Assembly: GCA_031472005.1 (NCBI GenBank)
Contig: PZJY01000005.1
Coordinates: 3,224,001-3,288,000 of the forward strand
Length of the DNA stretch: 64,000 nt
Source of the DNA: Tetracladium setigerum
Lineage: Eukaryota; Ascomycota; Leotiomycetes; Helotiales
Direction of reading: 5' to 3'
Under the pieces are notes generated by a model. The model worked only from the letters and a program-made list of their open reading frames with translations. It ran no database searches and was not told the DNA's origin. The translations under genes and the position numbers were made by a program. Below are positions 35,674-47,694 of the stretch, piece by piece; position 1 is the first letter of the stretch; each line of letters starts with the position of its first letter.

Positions 35674-38119
35674 TCAAAAGATGCCTGGAGTGTGAACGAT
35701 TTTGCCATGCACACGAACACGGTACAAGCAAGTATACTCTACATCACCCCAATTGCTCTTCGCACGCACGATAAGCTGGTTGGTGTGTGCCGAGTATGCC
35801 TTGGTGTCGACCTGAATAGGGAAAGCTTGGACGTTGTTACCGTCATTGATGTCATAGGTAAAGGTAGCAATGCGAACGTAACCTTCTGGGAGCTTGCTAC
35901 TAGATTCAGCTTCTTCTGGGAAGAGGTGCTTGGAGGCGTCGCGGATATCTTGGTAGTAGCTGTATTCGGGGAAATAGCCGAGGACTTCAAATTCCTTGGG
36001 TGCTGAGCCAGGTTCGATTGCGGCGGATGAGGGGATGTGTTCGATAACGACTTCTTCGGGGTAGATGTTGCTTCCCATGATGACTGCGAGACTCGGGCCA
36101 AAGCCGTCGCGGTTTGTGGCCGGAGAGCACCAGCAGTCGCCATGTTCTTCCCAGCTCTTGAGGGCCACGTCTGGACCGTTGGGGGTGGGGACGGGACCTT
36201 GGAACAAATTTCGCATCCATCGCGTCCATAATCCAAACTGCATCTCAGGGAAGACGAAGTTTGGGGAGGAGAGGTGAGGAATGACGACAGCACCGGTTCC
36301 TGGAGAGAAATGATTGACCTGGGTCATGCTGTGGACTTTCTGTGCATAAATGTTCGCTCGCGCAATTGCTTGCAACTGAGCGCGGGGTAACATCGTCTCG
36401 AAGACGTTCTTTGCAATTGCTTGGATTTCCGGCTTGGAATCAGCTCCAAGCTTGGAAAGCGTTTGACTCATGTGCTTCAGATCCTTTTGGACTTTTGCGA
36501 GCTCATCCTTGACGCCAGCTTCATTGTCGACCCAGGACTCTTTGATGAGACCGATTGCTTCGTCCTTTGAGATGACAACATTGTTGTTGTGCGCCTGGTC
36601 CATGAGATGTGCAAATCGGGAGTCGACGGCTTTGACCTTGAAGTCATTGGATTTCACAAATCGTTCGAAAGACTTGCTGACCTGGTGTTGAATGTCCTCG
36701 GCTGAAAACGAGCCGCCGTCACCTCCGCCAAGACGAGAAAAAGCCAAGGGATGTTCGGATTGGATTTTGGCTTCAATTGCTTGCCACAGACCTTTGGGAA
36801 GAACAATTTTGCCGGTCTTGTCTTTGGTGCCCACGATGAATTCTGGGAGCAGGCTTCGCAGACGTTGGATTGCATCTTCGTGAATCTTTCCCTGTTGCTG
36901 GAGGCGGTAGACATCGCGTTCAAGAACCGAAAGACGAGATTGGACGGAGTTCAAATCGGAAGAGGTAAACAATTGGCCGACGTTGTGACGCATGGCAGAT
37001 GGGCCGATACCATACCAATGAGCATTGGCGAGTGGGTTTGAAAGGGAGAAGGCTAGGAGGAGAACAGCGAAGATAGCAGCGACGTATTTGAGGAAACTCC
37101 AGTTGTTGTCAATCCTGTTAAGGGTCAGCGAATCCAGCGAACAACGTGTGAAAGGAAGAAGACATACACATTCAAACGAGCGAAAACATCGTCCTTGAAA
37201 TCCCTGATAGCTTGCTTGACAGTTCGATCCGGGGTTGGACTTCTTCCAGTTGGAGGCATTCGGGCAATCTCTTCAAGAGCTTCACGCTGGGCAACTTCGA
37301 CTGGATCTTGATATTGTGGTTGCTCTTTGGAGTGAACTGGGCCGTGATATTCCTCTTCATCGATTACGGAGAGCTCTGGTTCGCTAGCAAAAGAGGAGGC
37401 AATATGTGCTGCGCCGAAGATGCCGCTCTCATTTTGGAAAGAAATGCTTCGCTCCGCAGCAGAGCTTTCGCTGCGAGCAGATGAGGCCCTCTTTTGTCGT
37501 TGGCGAGATGGTGCTATCATGAAGTCAGTAATGCGCAAGCAAAAGAGGAAAAAAAAGAAGAAAAAAAGAAAAGAGGGGAGAATAGGCATACTGGGACTTC
37601 CGCTGTTGACATCTAGAAGATCATCCAGAACGCCAGTGATTTGATCAGAGACCTGAGGACCGGTGGCTCGATTTGCGCCTTGAGCAGCGTTTGTGCCATA
37701 AGCGGTTGAGGTCCTGGTACCAACTGCTGGGAGATTTCGACCACTACGACGTGGGGTAGCAGTGACGCCAGTCGCAGCAGAAGCTCCAGATACCTCAGAC
37801 ACAGCTCTCGTAGCGCGGCCCGACTTTCTGGTAGACATGGTAGAGGAAACCTGCGATCCGATTGGGGAACCTTGGCGGGATGGTGTACGGGCAGGCTGGA
37901 CACGTGCTCCGGGAGTTCGAATGGACCAGTCCTTGCGGCCTTTTGCCTTTGCCTTTGGTGTCTCTGGCTCTTCGGGAAGGTCAAGGTCCACGGATGATGC
38001 TGCAGGAAGTAAGTAATTAGCATGACGATCACTGAAGTGCGAGGACAAGAGAGAAGCTGACAACGAGTCTCCGGAATTGGAGAGAGGCGAGGGGCCACGC
38101 TGGCCTTTGATCTGGCCAT
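35674..38119 (-). CDS. SUN-domain nuclear envelope protein (Sad1-like)
   Basis: Inner nuclear membrane protein that forms LINC complexes with KASH partners, linking chromatin or the spindle pole body to the cytoskeleton. Exons 38119-38065, 37999-37592, 37513-37168 and 37114-35674 give 749 aa. The nucleoplasmic N-terminus is Ser/Arg/Thr-rich and low in complexity (RKSGRATRAV). A membrane span (YVAAIFAVLLLAFSLS) lies near residue 275. A coiled-coil lumenal stalk follows (LNSVQSRLSVLERDVYRLQQ). The C-terminal SUN domain has GDCWCSPA, LAVIMGSNIYPEEVVIEH and the typical end GDVEYTCLYRVRVHG. Intron 2 removes a T-rich stretch. TATATAA on the minus strand near 38262-38269 is a fitting TATA box. Confidence 0.9.
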
Positions 38120-39547
38120 TTCTACCAATTTGCAAGGGGATTGTGGTGGTGGTGGTTGTTGAGGGGGAGGAGAGAGAAATGGTATGTGAAAGGTACTTTG
38201 ATGTAGGAACGGAAAAGTAATCGCGAAAGGTGTTGTAAAGAGAGAGGGAGGGGGGGATTCTTATATAAAAGAATTCCCTCCATCCGTAGAAGGGCATTGT
38301 GAAGATATACAATAAGAAGCAAACAGGTTGGGACCTACTATTGTTGTTTGGTGGCAGCAAAGTTGAAGTTATCCACTCTTCGCTTCCTCAATAGGAACAA
38401 TGTGTACGCTCGCAGCAATTATGTCCCCCACCAAAAATAGTCAACTCAGGATTCGCAAAAGTGACAATTGACGCGTTGCAATATGTAGTTCAATCGAATA
38501 TGTTCCCCCTATTGTCACCGGTTTCCAATGCGCCGTGGTGTGGGGTGGATGGTATTCGTTCGCGCAAGTGGAGATGTCGGTGGGAGATGGAGGAGCAAGC
38601 CGGACAATGCAAGGGCAGGCAGGATTTGTAGACAATGGGCAGCCATTTATTATGTTGATTTATTGTCTGACGGCGGTGAAAGAGAATTGATCGTATACGG
38701 AGCTTGGGGGAGTTGGAGGCCGGCGCATCGTGGAGAGGGAGGAAGATGCCACGCACAGGGTGGTAGGAAGAAAGAATAAATAAAAGGACGAAAGCAGAAC
38801 AGGAACACAGGAACTTTGCTGCTGGGTGATGTTTGCAGCAACGCGCTTTCAAGCCACACCACAACACACACAGCAAACGCCACAGCCACAGCCAGAGTAA
38901 ACATGGATCATAGCTCGAGATTCCAAGTGTGGGTAAGCGGTGAGGAACGGCAGATCTTTGTTATCCGGTTGATTGTTATTCCACTCCGGCGCATTCTCTT
39001 GATTCTCTTCTCTCTCTCTCTCTTTCGATCTGCTCGGGGATGCTCGGCTGGTAAACGAGCTGGCGGCGGGAATGGCGGGCAATGATTGCACCAGCCAAGG
39101 GACCAGCAGGGACCAACAGGGACTGCAAATGCAATTATGCAAGCCATCACCTCGCACAGCATCGATGGGACATCAATTGAGAGCCTTGAGCCATGTCATT
39201 CTCCCCGAAATGTGTCACCCTAGGACGCTAATATTAAAAATATGGGAATATAATTAGCATTCAAAGTGGAAAACCACCCATCTCTGATCCGCCGCTAACT
39301 GAAGCTGATGGAATACGGAATATGCCCCTCCAGATTGGCGGTCGCGACTGGCCGAATTCACAGCCATTTCCATACGAGTATTTCCACCTCCAAAGAATCT
39401 GATGGATCTCCCCACTACACCACTTCACCACTTCCACTCCCACTCTCATCCGAAATATATATATAAACGCGCAAAGCACCCGCCCGGCGCACCTTAACAC
39501 CACAAACACAAACACAAACCTTCTATACACTCCTCTCTGACGCAAAC
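38120..39547. promoter_or_regulatory. Divergent promoter region SUN / GALE
   Basis: 1.4 kb without a gene. TATA elements mark both ends: 38262-38269 for the SUN gene (minus) and 39456-39467 for the epimerase (plus, TATATATATAAA, about 80 bp before its ATG). A CT microsatellite lies at about 39005-39025. Confidence 0.6.
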
Positions 39548-40923
39548 ATGCCCGTTGGAACGGTTTTGATTACTGGGTAAGTCTCAGGTGCAGGTACCCC
39601 GCCATCGACAAAAGCCCCCTCCCAAAAAAAGAAGGGAAAAACAAAACAAATCAAATCAAATCAAAAAATGCGAGACACACATCACAAACGCTGGAACATA
39701 TGGCTGACAGGACCTCTCCAACAGTGGCGTGGGATATATCGGCTCCTTCACAACCCTCGCTCTCCTCGAGAATGACTACGAGGTAGTCATCGTCGACAGT
39801 CTTTACAATGCCTCCGTCGTAGCCCTCGACCGCATCGAGCTTCTCTGCGGAAAGAGGCCAGCCTTCTACAAGGTCGACATAACCGATGAGGCCGCATTGG
39901 ACAAGGTGTTTGTCGCACACCCCGAGATTGACAGCGTGATCCATTTCGCTTCTCTGAAGGTACGTACCTACCAAACCCAGCCCTACCTCACACGCGCGCG
40001 CATTCGCGGTTTCGTCGTCCACCATCTAACAAACTACCCTTCTTCCAGGCAGTAGGAGAATCCGGCGAGATCCCTCTCGAATACTACCGAGTCAACGTTG
40101 GCGGAACCATCACCCTCCTCCGCTGCATGACCGCTCACAATGTATCCAACATCGTCTTCTCCTCCTCTGCAACCGTCTACGGCGATGCGACCCGTGTGCC
40201 AAATATGATTCCCATCCCGAGATCTGTCCCATCGGCCCAACAAACCCGTACGGACGAACCAAGAGCACAATCGAGCTGATCATCATCGATCACATCGAAG
40301 CGCAACGCAACAAGCTGAAGAAGGAAGGCGGGAACTTCGAAGCCTGGAATGGAGCCTTGTTGAGATACTTCAACCCGGCTGGTTCTCATCCTAGTGGAAT
40401 CATGGGTGAGGATCCATTGGGTGTGCCGTTCAATTTGTTGCCATTGCTTGGCCAGGTTGCGACGGGACAGAGAGAGAAGTTGTTGGTGTTTGGCGATGGT
40501 AAAGATTCCTGATCATTTAATGCTGGATCTCGAGTTGACTTTAGAACAGACTACTCCTCGAAAGATGGAACCGCCATCCGCGATTACATTCACGTTCTCG
40601 ATCTCGCCAAGGGTCACCTCGCAGCCCTCAACCACCTTCGCAACACCAAGCCCGGAGTTCGCGCATGGAATTTGGGATCAGGTCGCGGCTGCACCGTTTT
40701 CGAAATGATCAAAGCCTTCTCCGACGTCGTGGGCCGTCCTTTGAACTACGAAGTTGTCGGCCGAAGAGCAGGAGATGTGTTGGATTTAACTGCTAATCCA
40801 GCACGAGCGAATGAGGAGTTGGGCTGGAAAACTGAGCTTACCCTGGAGAATGCGTGCGAGGATCTGTGGAAGTGGGTGAGCAATAATCCTCAGGGTATAG
40901 ACAAGATCCTCCGGAAGCTTTGA
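39548..40923 (+). CDS. UDP-glucose 4-epimerase, frameshifted
   Basis: Interconverts UDP-glucose and UDP-galactose (Leloir pathway, wall galactose supply). Exons 39548-39576, 39725-39959, 40049-40498 and 40550-40923. The NAD-binding motif TGGVGYIG is split by intron 1; FASLKAVGES, SSSATVYGD, the catalytic NPYGRTK (Tyr and Lys), RYFNPAGSHPSG and RDYIHVLDLAKGH are all family signatures. The exons total 1088 nt, one short. After MIPIP the frame reads RSVPSAQQT; the correct EICPIGPTNPYGRTK continues one base out of step. An extra C at the CCC run 40216-40218 restores a 362-residue enzyme. As the rest is intact, an assembly slip is likely. A gene symbol (GAL10/galE type) is not given because fungal fusions differ; this one has no mutarotase domain. 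Confidence 0.9.
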
Positions 40924-41808
40924 TCAATGCTATTAAGGAGAGTAAGAAGTGAAGAGCGAAGCTGGAGGGCCGCAGCTAAGTTGAGCGGATAGTTTGTGGT
41001 ATCTTGGATTTTTGCGAAATTAAAAAAAAAAAATTAGTTGTAATGAAAAAGAATAGATCTTGAGAGGTTCGATACTGAAACTTCGAGGTGAGGAGGCAGG
41101 CACTTAGGTTCTAGTTCGTCGTCCTGACGCCTAAGAAAAAAAGTTTGATCATGTTAGCAGAGTGAATTCTCGATATAATGTAGATACATTATATTCTATG
41201 TCTCGAAGAAGAGTAGGTAGTTGCGAAGACGATATCGAATGTCACACATTCATTTAGTCAATTAGTATAGAGAGGACTTGGCGATGGTACCGGCTGTTGG
41301 AGAGGTATCTATCTTCTGTCAGCAAAGTAAATATGCACTCTATCTGCTGCTTGACCTCCTGTTCACACGCACTGCCGATTTCCGAAAATGTGTTCATTTC
41401 AAATCCTTATTCTCTTTGGGCTCATTCTGATCAGTTCGATGGGTTCTGTTAGCGAATCGTACTTACAGTGAGTCCTTCTGTGCCAAGAACATCGAGTGGA
41501 ACGGATACGGAGTTCACAGCCGGTGGGATTGATCGCGTCAATTGTTAATAATGCATATAGAAACTGAACCATCGTCGTCTCAAGGGCGTCCTTCCACTTT
41601 ACTTACCCCCATCTTAAAGCCAAAGTCTGAGATTTGATTACAAAATCTACCCAGGTAGTAGGTATCATCTAGGTAAGTTACGAGTTTTGGTACGATTTCC
41701 TCCCGTGTATAAAGAGAATTGTTTGGGAGCACAAGAATCCAGCTCATTATTTGACTTCAGTAAAATAAAAACATCAAGTCATTTTTAGAGTTTGTCATCA
41801 CCACTTTC
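40924..41808. other. Intergenic between GALE and quinone oxidoreductase
   Basis: AT-rich 3' flank followed by the promoter of the next gene, with TATAAA at 41708-41713 about 95 bp before its ATG. No gene supported. Confidence 0.55.
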
Positions 41809-43262
41809 ATGTTCACCACCGCCAGACCAATTCTTCGACGTCTTGGACTACACTCCCAACGTCTTACACAACTTCAATCTCAGCTCATTATTTCACCAGG
41901 TCCATCTCAATTTTATCATCACTCATCACGCATGATGGCGACCGCAGCAATCCCCAAGACGATGAAAGGAGTCATTATCTCCAAGAATGGCGGATCAGAA
42001 GTCCTGGAATATAAAACTGATATCCCAGTTCCTACTCTCAAGGACGGGGAGATCCTCGTCAAGAATGAGTTTGTGGGTGTAAACTACATTGATACGTATG
42101 TCTCCCATCCTACTCCCTCCCTCCTCGTCCTCGTCCTCCCTCGTACTCTACCCCACATAGCAAACCCAAAATCTAACAACATCTCCAGCTACCACCGCTC
42201 CGGCCTCTACCCCACCGCCCAATTCCCCCGCATCCTCGGCCAAGAAGGCGAAGGAACCGTCATCTCCTCTCCACCAGCCAACTCCAACATCAACATCAAA
42301 CCCGGCGACAAAGTCGTCTACCTTGCCTCCTCAACCTACGCCGAATACAGCGCCATCCCCGCCGAAAAGGCCTACGCCATCCCCCAACCCTCACCCGGGC
42401 CTAGCAGCCGCATCCTACCTCCAAGGACTCACAGCACTAACGCTCGTCCACGAAGCCGGCTTCCCCATCGTAGCAGGAGACTACGTTCTCGTTCATTCGG
42501 CCGCTGGGGGCGTGGGCTTGCTTCTCATTCAGATCCTCTCCAAACTTGGTGCGCACGTTATCGGTACTGCGTCGACGAAGGAGAAGTTGGAGGAGGCGAA
42601 GGCGAATGGGGCCGAGTTTGTGTTTAATTACTCGACTGGGAATGGAGCCGAGACGTTGGTGGATGATATCAAGAATGTTACGCCTGGGGGGAGGGGGTGA
42701 AGGTTGTGTTTGACGGGACGGGGGCGGGGCAGTTTGAGAATGATTTGGTTGTTTTGAAGAGGAAAGGTGTTTTGGTTAGTTATGGTAATAGTGTAAGTCC
42801 CTTTCTCTCTTTTCTTGTCTCTCTCTCTCCTCTCTCTTTTCTTTTGCTTCTCTATCGTTTCTCTCCGTATCCTTTCTTACTCTATCTTTTCTCACTCTGT
42901 CCTTTCTCTCCCTTCTTTTCCTCCCTCGCCAAAAAATCAAAACAAGCAAGATTTGTTATTCCATACCTACCTACCTACTTAGATACCTTAACTAACACAC
43001 CACAAAAAAGGGTGGACCCGTCCCACCCCTCACCATCGCCCGCCTCGCAGCCAAAAACCTCAAAATCCTCCGCCCAACCCTCTTCGGCTACACGCACACC
43101 CGCGAAGAATTAGAGCACTACTCCAAGATGCTGTATGACGCTGTTGACAGTGGTGACTTGAAGATTAAGATCCATAAGACGTATCCGTTGGAGGAGGTGA
43201 GGAGTGCACATGATGATATTCAGGGCAGGGGGACGAGTGGGAAGTTGTTGCTGCAAATTTAG
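41809..43262 (+). CDS. Quinone oxidoreductase (zeta-crystallin/Zta1-like), two frame breaks
   Basis: NADPH-dependent medium-chain reductase of the zeta-crystallin family. Exons 41809-42095, 42189-42792 and 43011-43262. The N-terminus (MFTTARPILRRLGLHSQRL) looks like a mitochondrial presequence; MKGVIISKNGGSEVLEY starts the enzyme. VGVNYIDTYHRSGLYP, LGQEGEGTV, the NADPH loop HSAAGGVGLLLIQ and GTSGKLLLQI at the end are typical. Two breaks occur in exon 2: near 42397 (CACCCGGGCC) the frame moves by one extra base (or two lost) between PQPSPG and LAAASYLQGLTALTL, and at the six-G run 42686-42691 one base is lost between VTPGG and EGVKVVFDGTG. They cancel in total length (1143 nt) but not in between. 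Intron 2 (42793-43010) is a 218-nt, strongly CT-rich sequence. Confidence 0.85.
42797..42935 (+). repeat. Polypyrimidine low-complexity tract
   Basis: CT-rich stretch of about 140 bp inside intron 2 of the quinone oxidoreductase gene, made of irregular CTCT, CTTT and TCTC units with few purines. Confidence 0.8.
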
Positions 43263-44683
43263 GGTAGGATTGAGAGAGAGAGAGATGATGGTGTGTGTGT
43301 AGTCGTAGCGTTCATTGATGGTAAATGGAAATCTTCACTCGGTTTTACTTGAATTTGCTTCGGTACCTAGGGTTAAGAGATAATGAGATTACAACTCAAA
43401 AAAACTCCCCACACACTCTCACTCTCGAACATCTTGCATTTGTCGAGAATTATGGATTGAAGAATTTTCTGGGCTACTTGAGAAGTTCAATATTGGAAAT
43501 AGTAACATTTTCAACCCTCGTGGCCCTGGTTGTGGTGGTTATCTGTTCTGCTGTGCATGTGACGGAATATATTCGCCGAGCAAATCATCACCCTACCCAA
43601 GAGGAAAGAGCCTCAATCCATACGAGTAGCCCAACAACCCAGAGAACATAGATCAAACACCGCATCCAATCAAAATGATCAATAAGAACCCATATGGCCC
43701 CATATTTTAGATTCCAGATCTTCTAGAATACAATGAGACATTCCCCAGGAAAAACGTCAAAGGTTTCAGATGTCGCTGTCAAAGAAAGACAATTACATAT
43801 CCACCCATTTACCTACGCTGAGATTAGTTTATTGCCTAAAAGTATTTGACAGCCTTATGACGGAGGAAAAGAAAATGCAGCACATCATTCTGGCAGGCGA
43901 AGTAGACTTTTTCAATAATTTTATTTTTGTTCCTCGACACTACTTTCTCATCGAGATTTGAAGGTTTTTTTATTCCCTCTCGCAACTCACAGCCGCACCA
44001 TATTTTTTTTTGGGCTCTTCTGCACCATACTTCGTTCGGCAAGTTCTGTTTTCCTTTGCCTGTCGTTTCTCTCTCAATACCTCTTTCTGTCTCGGGTGGA
44101 ATCATTCAGAATATCCGCCCGCCTGGTCAACAGTCGGTCAACAGGAAGACCTGTCGCCGATAACGTAATAGTTCCAGGACTCGCAGTCCCTAGACGGCCG
44201 TCTCGGTTCGTTGAAGAGTCGACCAAGGACCTTCAAATGACCCGTTGCTTCCCTTTGCTACACGAGATGGAGTAGCAAGCAATTGGACTTGCCAGACACC
44301 AACAAGAAGATGCCTCTTCGTGTATCCATGGACACCTTCAAGAGGTCGCTCCCTGATTTTTGATGGCTCCGTCATCCATCATCCTGCTCATAGCAACTCA
44401 GCTAGCAACCAAGCCGTTCAAAATCCTGCGACGGAGATAATTCAATCCTCCAGATATAGGAAGGAAAGCTTAGAAACTTTTGCCGAGAACGTGTCGCAAG
44501 AATGAGTCCCAAGTTCAAGGCTGGCCTGGTGCTCATATCCGCACTACAGGCGACTGGCCAGTACTTTCTCTGTTACAGGCTATGGATAACGGTGGTAATG
44601 GCATGGTGAATGCCGCTCACAGAAATACATCCTTGGGCATCGACGAGTCGATCGAGAATAATCCGCTTAATCATAGAGCTCTC
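43263..44683. other. Convergent 3' flank
   Basis: 1.4 kb between the ends of the quinone oxidoreductase and the membrane-protein genes. A CCTAGG core is present at 43365-43370. Short reading frames only; nothing recognised. Confidence 0.5.
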
Positions 44684-45987
44684 CTATAAAACTGATGATC
44701 GCCTGGAACCTCTCCTGTCTGGTGATAACGGGAACGGTAAGCTTGGTAGCTGTGGTAAAGTTTGAATCTTCACTCCAACCTTGCCCACACTACTTGATGA
44801 TGGTTTCCTGCTTCCATGTCGAGCGCCCGCAAGCGCAATATCTGACGCGTCATGCAATGTGTCGATGAAATTGATTTGGTCAGAACCTTGTCGAATCATG
44901 GGTGGTACTACGGCTACAGAATTAATCCGGCTTTCACGATGCTCCGACAGGTCGTACTTGCTGTTGACTTGAGTGAGGTCGTCGCCGTAAGATGTTCTTC
45001 TGGACGTCCCATCGAGGCTGAGGGCACCGAGTCTTTGAAGGACGCATTTAAAGTCGTCCAGGAGAATATTGTCCGTCAGACATTTGAAAACAAGTGACAA
45101 TTTCCAGTAGGGATTGATGCTGTCTAAGACGTTAGTAAATAATTCAAAAGCCCGCTTTCCGTTCAAGCAGGCGATCTGGATGGATATAGAACTCACCCGC
45201 CAGTTACTGAAAGTCCGCGGATCGCACTCGCTAGAATATCCATAGTCGTGAAGACCAAAGCAAGGAACATCGCCAGTAGCATGAATCCAAATCTTGGGCT
45301 CTTTCTACAAAGCTTCCAGATATTCAAGCCATAGCTCCTTCTGATGACTTGCAACAGGGTCAAACAACTGAACACCCACCAAGGGTCCCTGAAGAATGGC
45401 TCATACGGTCGCACTTTTGGAAACAGCCGTGAGAAGTTGTTGAAATAGCGAAATATGTTGACGATGTTGAAGACGAGGGCGGGCCCACTTAGAGCCAAAG
45501 TTACAAGATAGAGGCGTGGCACCCAGTAGGAAAAAGTGGGCGAGAAGCTACTACTATGCGTGCCACGGAAGAAAGGAGCAATTTTGAGCCAAGCGACAAC
45601 GTTGTGTACAAAATAAGAACAGTTGAGCAGGGCAGCTGTCGAGGCCAAGTAGTAGCCGTATCCTTCAAAACTCATGAAGCAGAAGGTTCCATGTGACATT
45701 GCCAGTAAGAGCTATAATACTGTGAGTAACTGCTACTTTTTAAAAGAACTGGACAGACAGACCTCCAGGAGAATTAACTTGTGCAACAAGACTCGCCTCT
45801 TCATATTCACAACAGTGATGATAGCCATGATCAAAAGGGCACCGAACATGAAGCCCTGACTCCATGATTCCACGATAAATGCCTCCGGGTTCTTCGCATC
45901 TCTCCAATTGCCAAATGTTGCGGTTGGAGATGGACCTCTCGGTTGCACTCCTGCGTGAGGTGATGATGATAAAGATGTCGGCGCCAT
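44684..45987 (-). CDS. Multi-pass integral membrane protein of unknown function
   Basis: Three exons, 45987-45763, 45711-45197 and 45119-44684, give 391 aa. About seven hydrophobic segments are visible: FMFGALLIMAIITVV, the LLLAMSHGTFCFMSF block, GYYLASTAALLNCSY, LYLVTLALSGPALVFNIV, WWVFSCLTLLQVI and FMLLAMFLALVFTTMDIL, then a last one near WKLSLVFKCL. The C-terminal 120 residues are a hydrophilic Ser/Arg-rich tail probably facing the cytosol. The arrangement recalls fungal seven-helix membrane proteins, but I see no CFEM domain and no opsin lysine motif, so neither PTH11 nor rhodopsin is claimed. Both introns have clean sites and preserve frame. Confidence 0.8.
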
Positions 45988-47694
45988 CTGGTTAGCAGAA
46001 ACAGGAGCATCCAGCTCACATTATGAGAAGGCAAATGATGGTAGAATAATGATGGCCCGTCGTGGAAAGCTGGAGAGAGAGAGGGATTTACTTGGTTACT
46101 TCAGCGAGAGAGACACGGGATGACCCGTGACTTGTGACGTCCGGTCGGCTGCGATTCCGAGAGAGAAGACGTATGGGAGAGTTCCCTACGAAATACGGGC
46201 GTTTTCGTGTGCTGCACTGGCTTTGAGATGCTTCAATAATTGGTTCTGGAACTTGCAGTGTCTTACATACTTTTACGCGTTGCACCGACTCCCCTGCTCC
46301 TCACACTGATGAGCTGGGGGAGCGCCATGACCACAAAATGTTCTTGGTGTTCTTGGTGTTCTTGGTGTTCTTGTCCAGGGATTCCCCCATTGATCTACCC
46401 AATATGCAATGACAGGATGGATAATGTGGACATGAATCGTGGAGTATGTTGAAGTTGCCCTCGTAGCGAGCCGTTGAACGCCCCCATCGATGGTGATTGG
46501 CAAGGGCAGGGAGGCTTTGGTAAAGCTGAGCATGATGATACATAAAGTTTGAATCATGAACCTACCATTTCGAGGCCATTGGCATGCTGGGGATGTCTCC
46601 AAGGATCTTGGGGAGAGTGATGGGAGTGATTAGAGTTTGTCACCGCCTTTCCCGCGAACAAAACACTCGCTGCTGGGAGGACACGTGACTTGAAGCTTGC
46701 TAACGTTGAATTCGGGAGGCCGGATCATGCTCGATCTCGGATGGCCATTGTCATGGGCAAAGGTCATACTTCTGGATCGATCTATTCTTCATGGGATTCT
46801 TGTTTCTGCACTGCTTGACGTTGATGAACTCTGAAGCAAGTCGGTGAGAGGATGAGTTAGGTACCTAGGTCGTGAGTCGGTTGATACTGACGTTGCAATA
46901 AGCTCGTTTCGCCGATGCCAAGTTACCCCAGCAAGGTCTCGTTTAGAATGGCAATAGGTAAAAGGGGGCCGCCATGTCAGGTCCCTTAGGTATCTATCGA
47001 AGGTAGAAAGAAATATTATTACGCCTCTTGCAATTTTAGGAAAGGCTGGTAAGTGATACTGTTTAGGTCTTTGCAAGACATTTTAGTCGTTTCGATCCCA
47101 GCTTCCAACCCTCACATGAGGGTTCTACTGCCGCACATCGGATTCTTCCTTGCACATCTTGCTGATCTTGCCATGCTCAAAAACATGTCTCCCGCCCCTC
47201 TCCTCTAACGAAACAAATATCGAATGCTGAAACCAAAATCACAAGGCGACATTAGCATTGCTGGCACCACCTCTCCGACCACCTTGTTTCTGCACCTCTC
47301 CTCTAAACCGAAAATGTGATCGAAGCCATGTACCCGCCAGGAAGAGCTTGGCACAACCGGTCACTACTCAGATGTAACTCACCTGCGGGTTGATTCATTC
47401 AGCTACATTATTTGATAACGCAGGCAGAGACTCCGTACAAACTTAGAAAATAAGGAAACAGTTGAGAAGGCGGTGAATATGTGGCCGACAGGGGGTGTTA
47501 GCGTCTGTTACACAAGTGAAGAGGATGGAGTTGAGGTGAAGTCGTGGTCTCATCGTACGCATAGGTATTGTATTTAAGGGTTTGTGGAGATTGTGGAGGG
47601 CAACAGAGTCATGAGAGCATGTGGTCAGTGAGGCTGATTGTGCATGTAGGGCTAGGAATAGTAGCGGCTCGTGATTAGGATCTATTTCTTAGTT
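45988..47694. other. Intergenic
   Basis: 1.7 kb upstream of the membrane-protein gene and downstream of ESF1. Contains a tandem TTCTTGGTG-type repeat of nine-base units (46339-46374), a CACGTGAC E-box (46682-46689), a CCTAGG core (46864-46869) and ACTCCGTA (47432-47439). No gene supported. Confidence 0.5.
46339..46374. repeat. Tandem 9-bp microsatellite
   Basis: Near-perfect repeats of TTCTTGGTG, four units. Confidence 0.8.
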
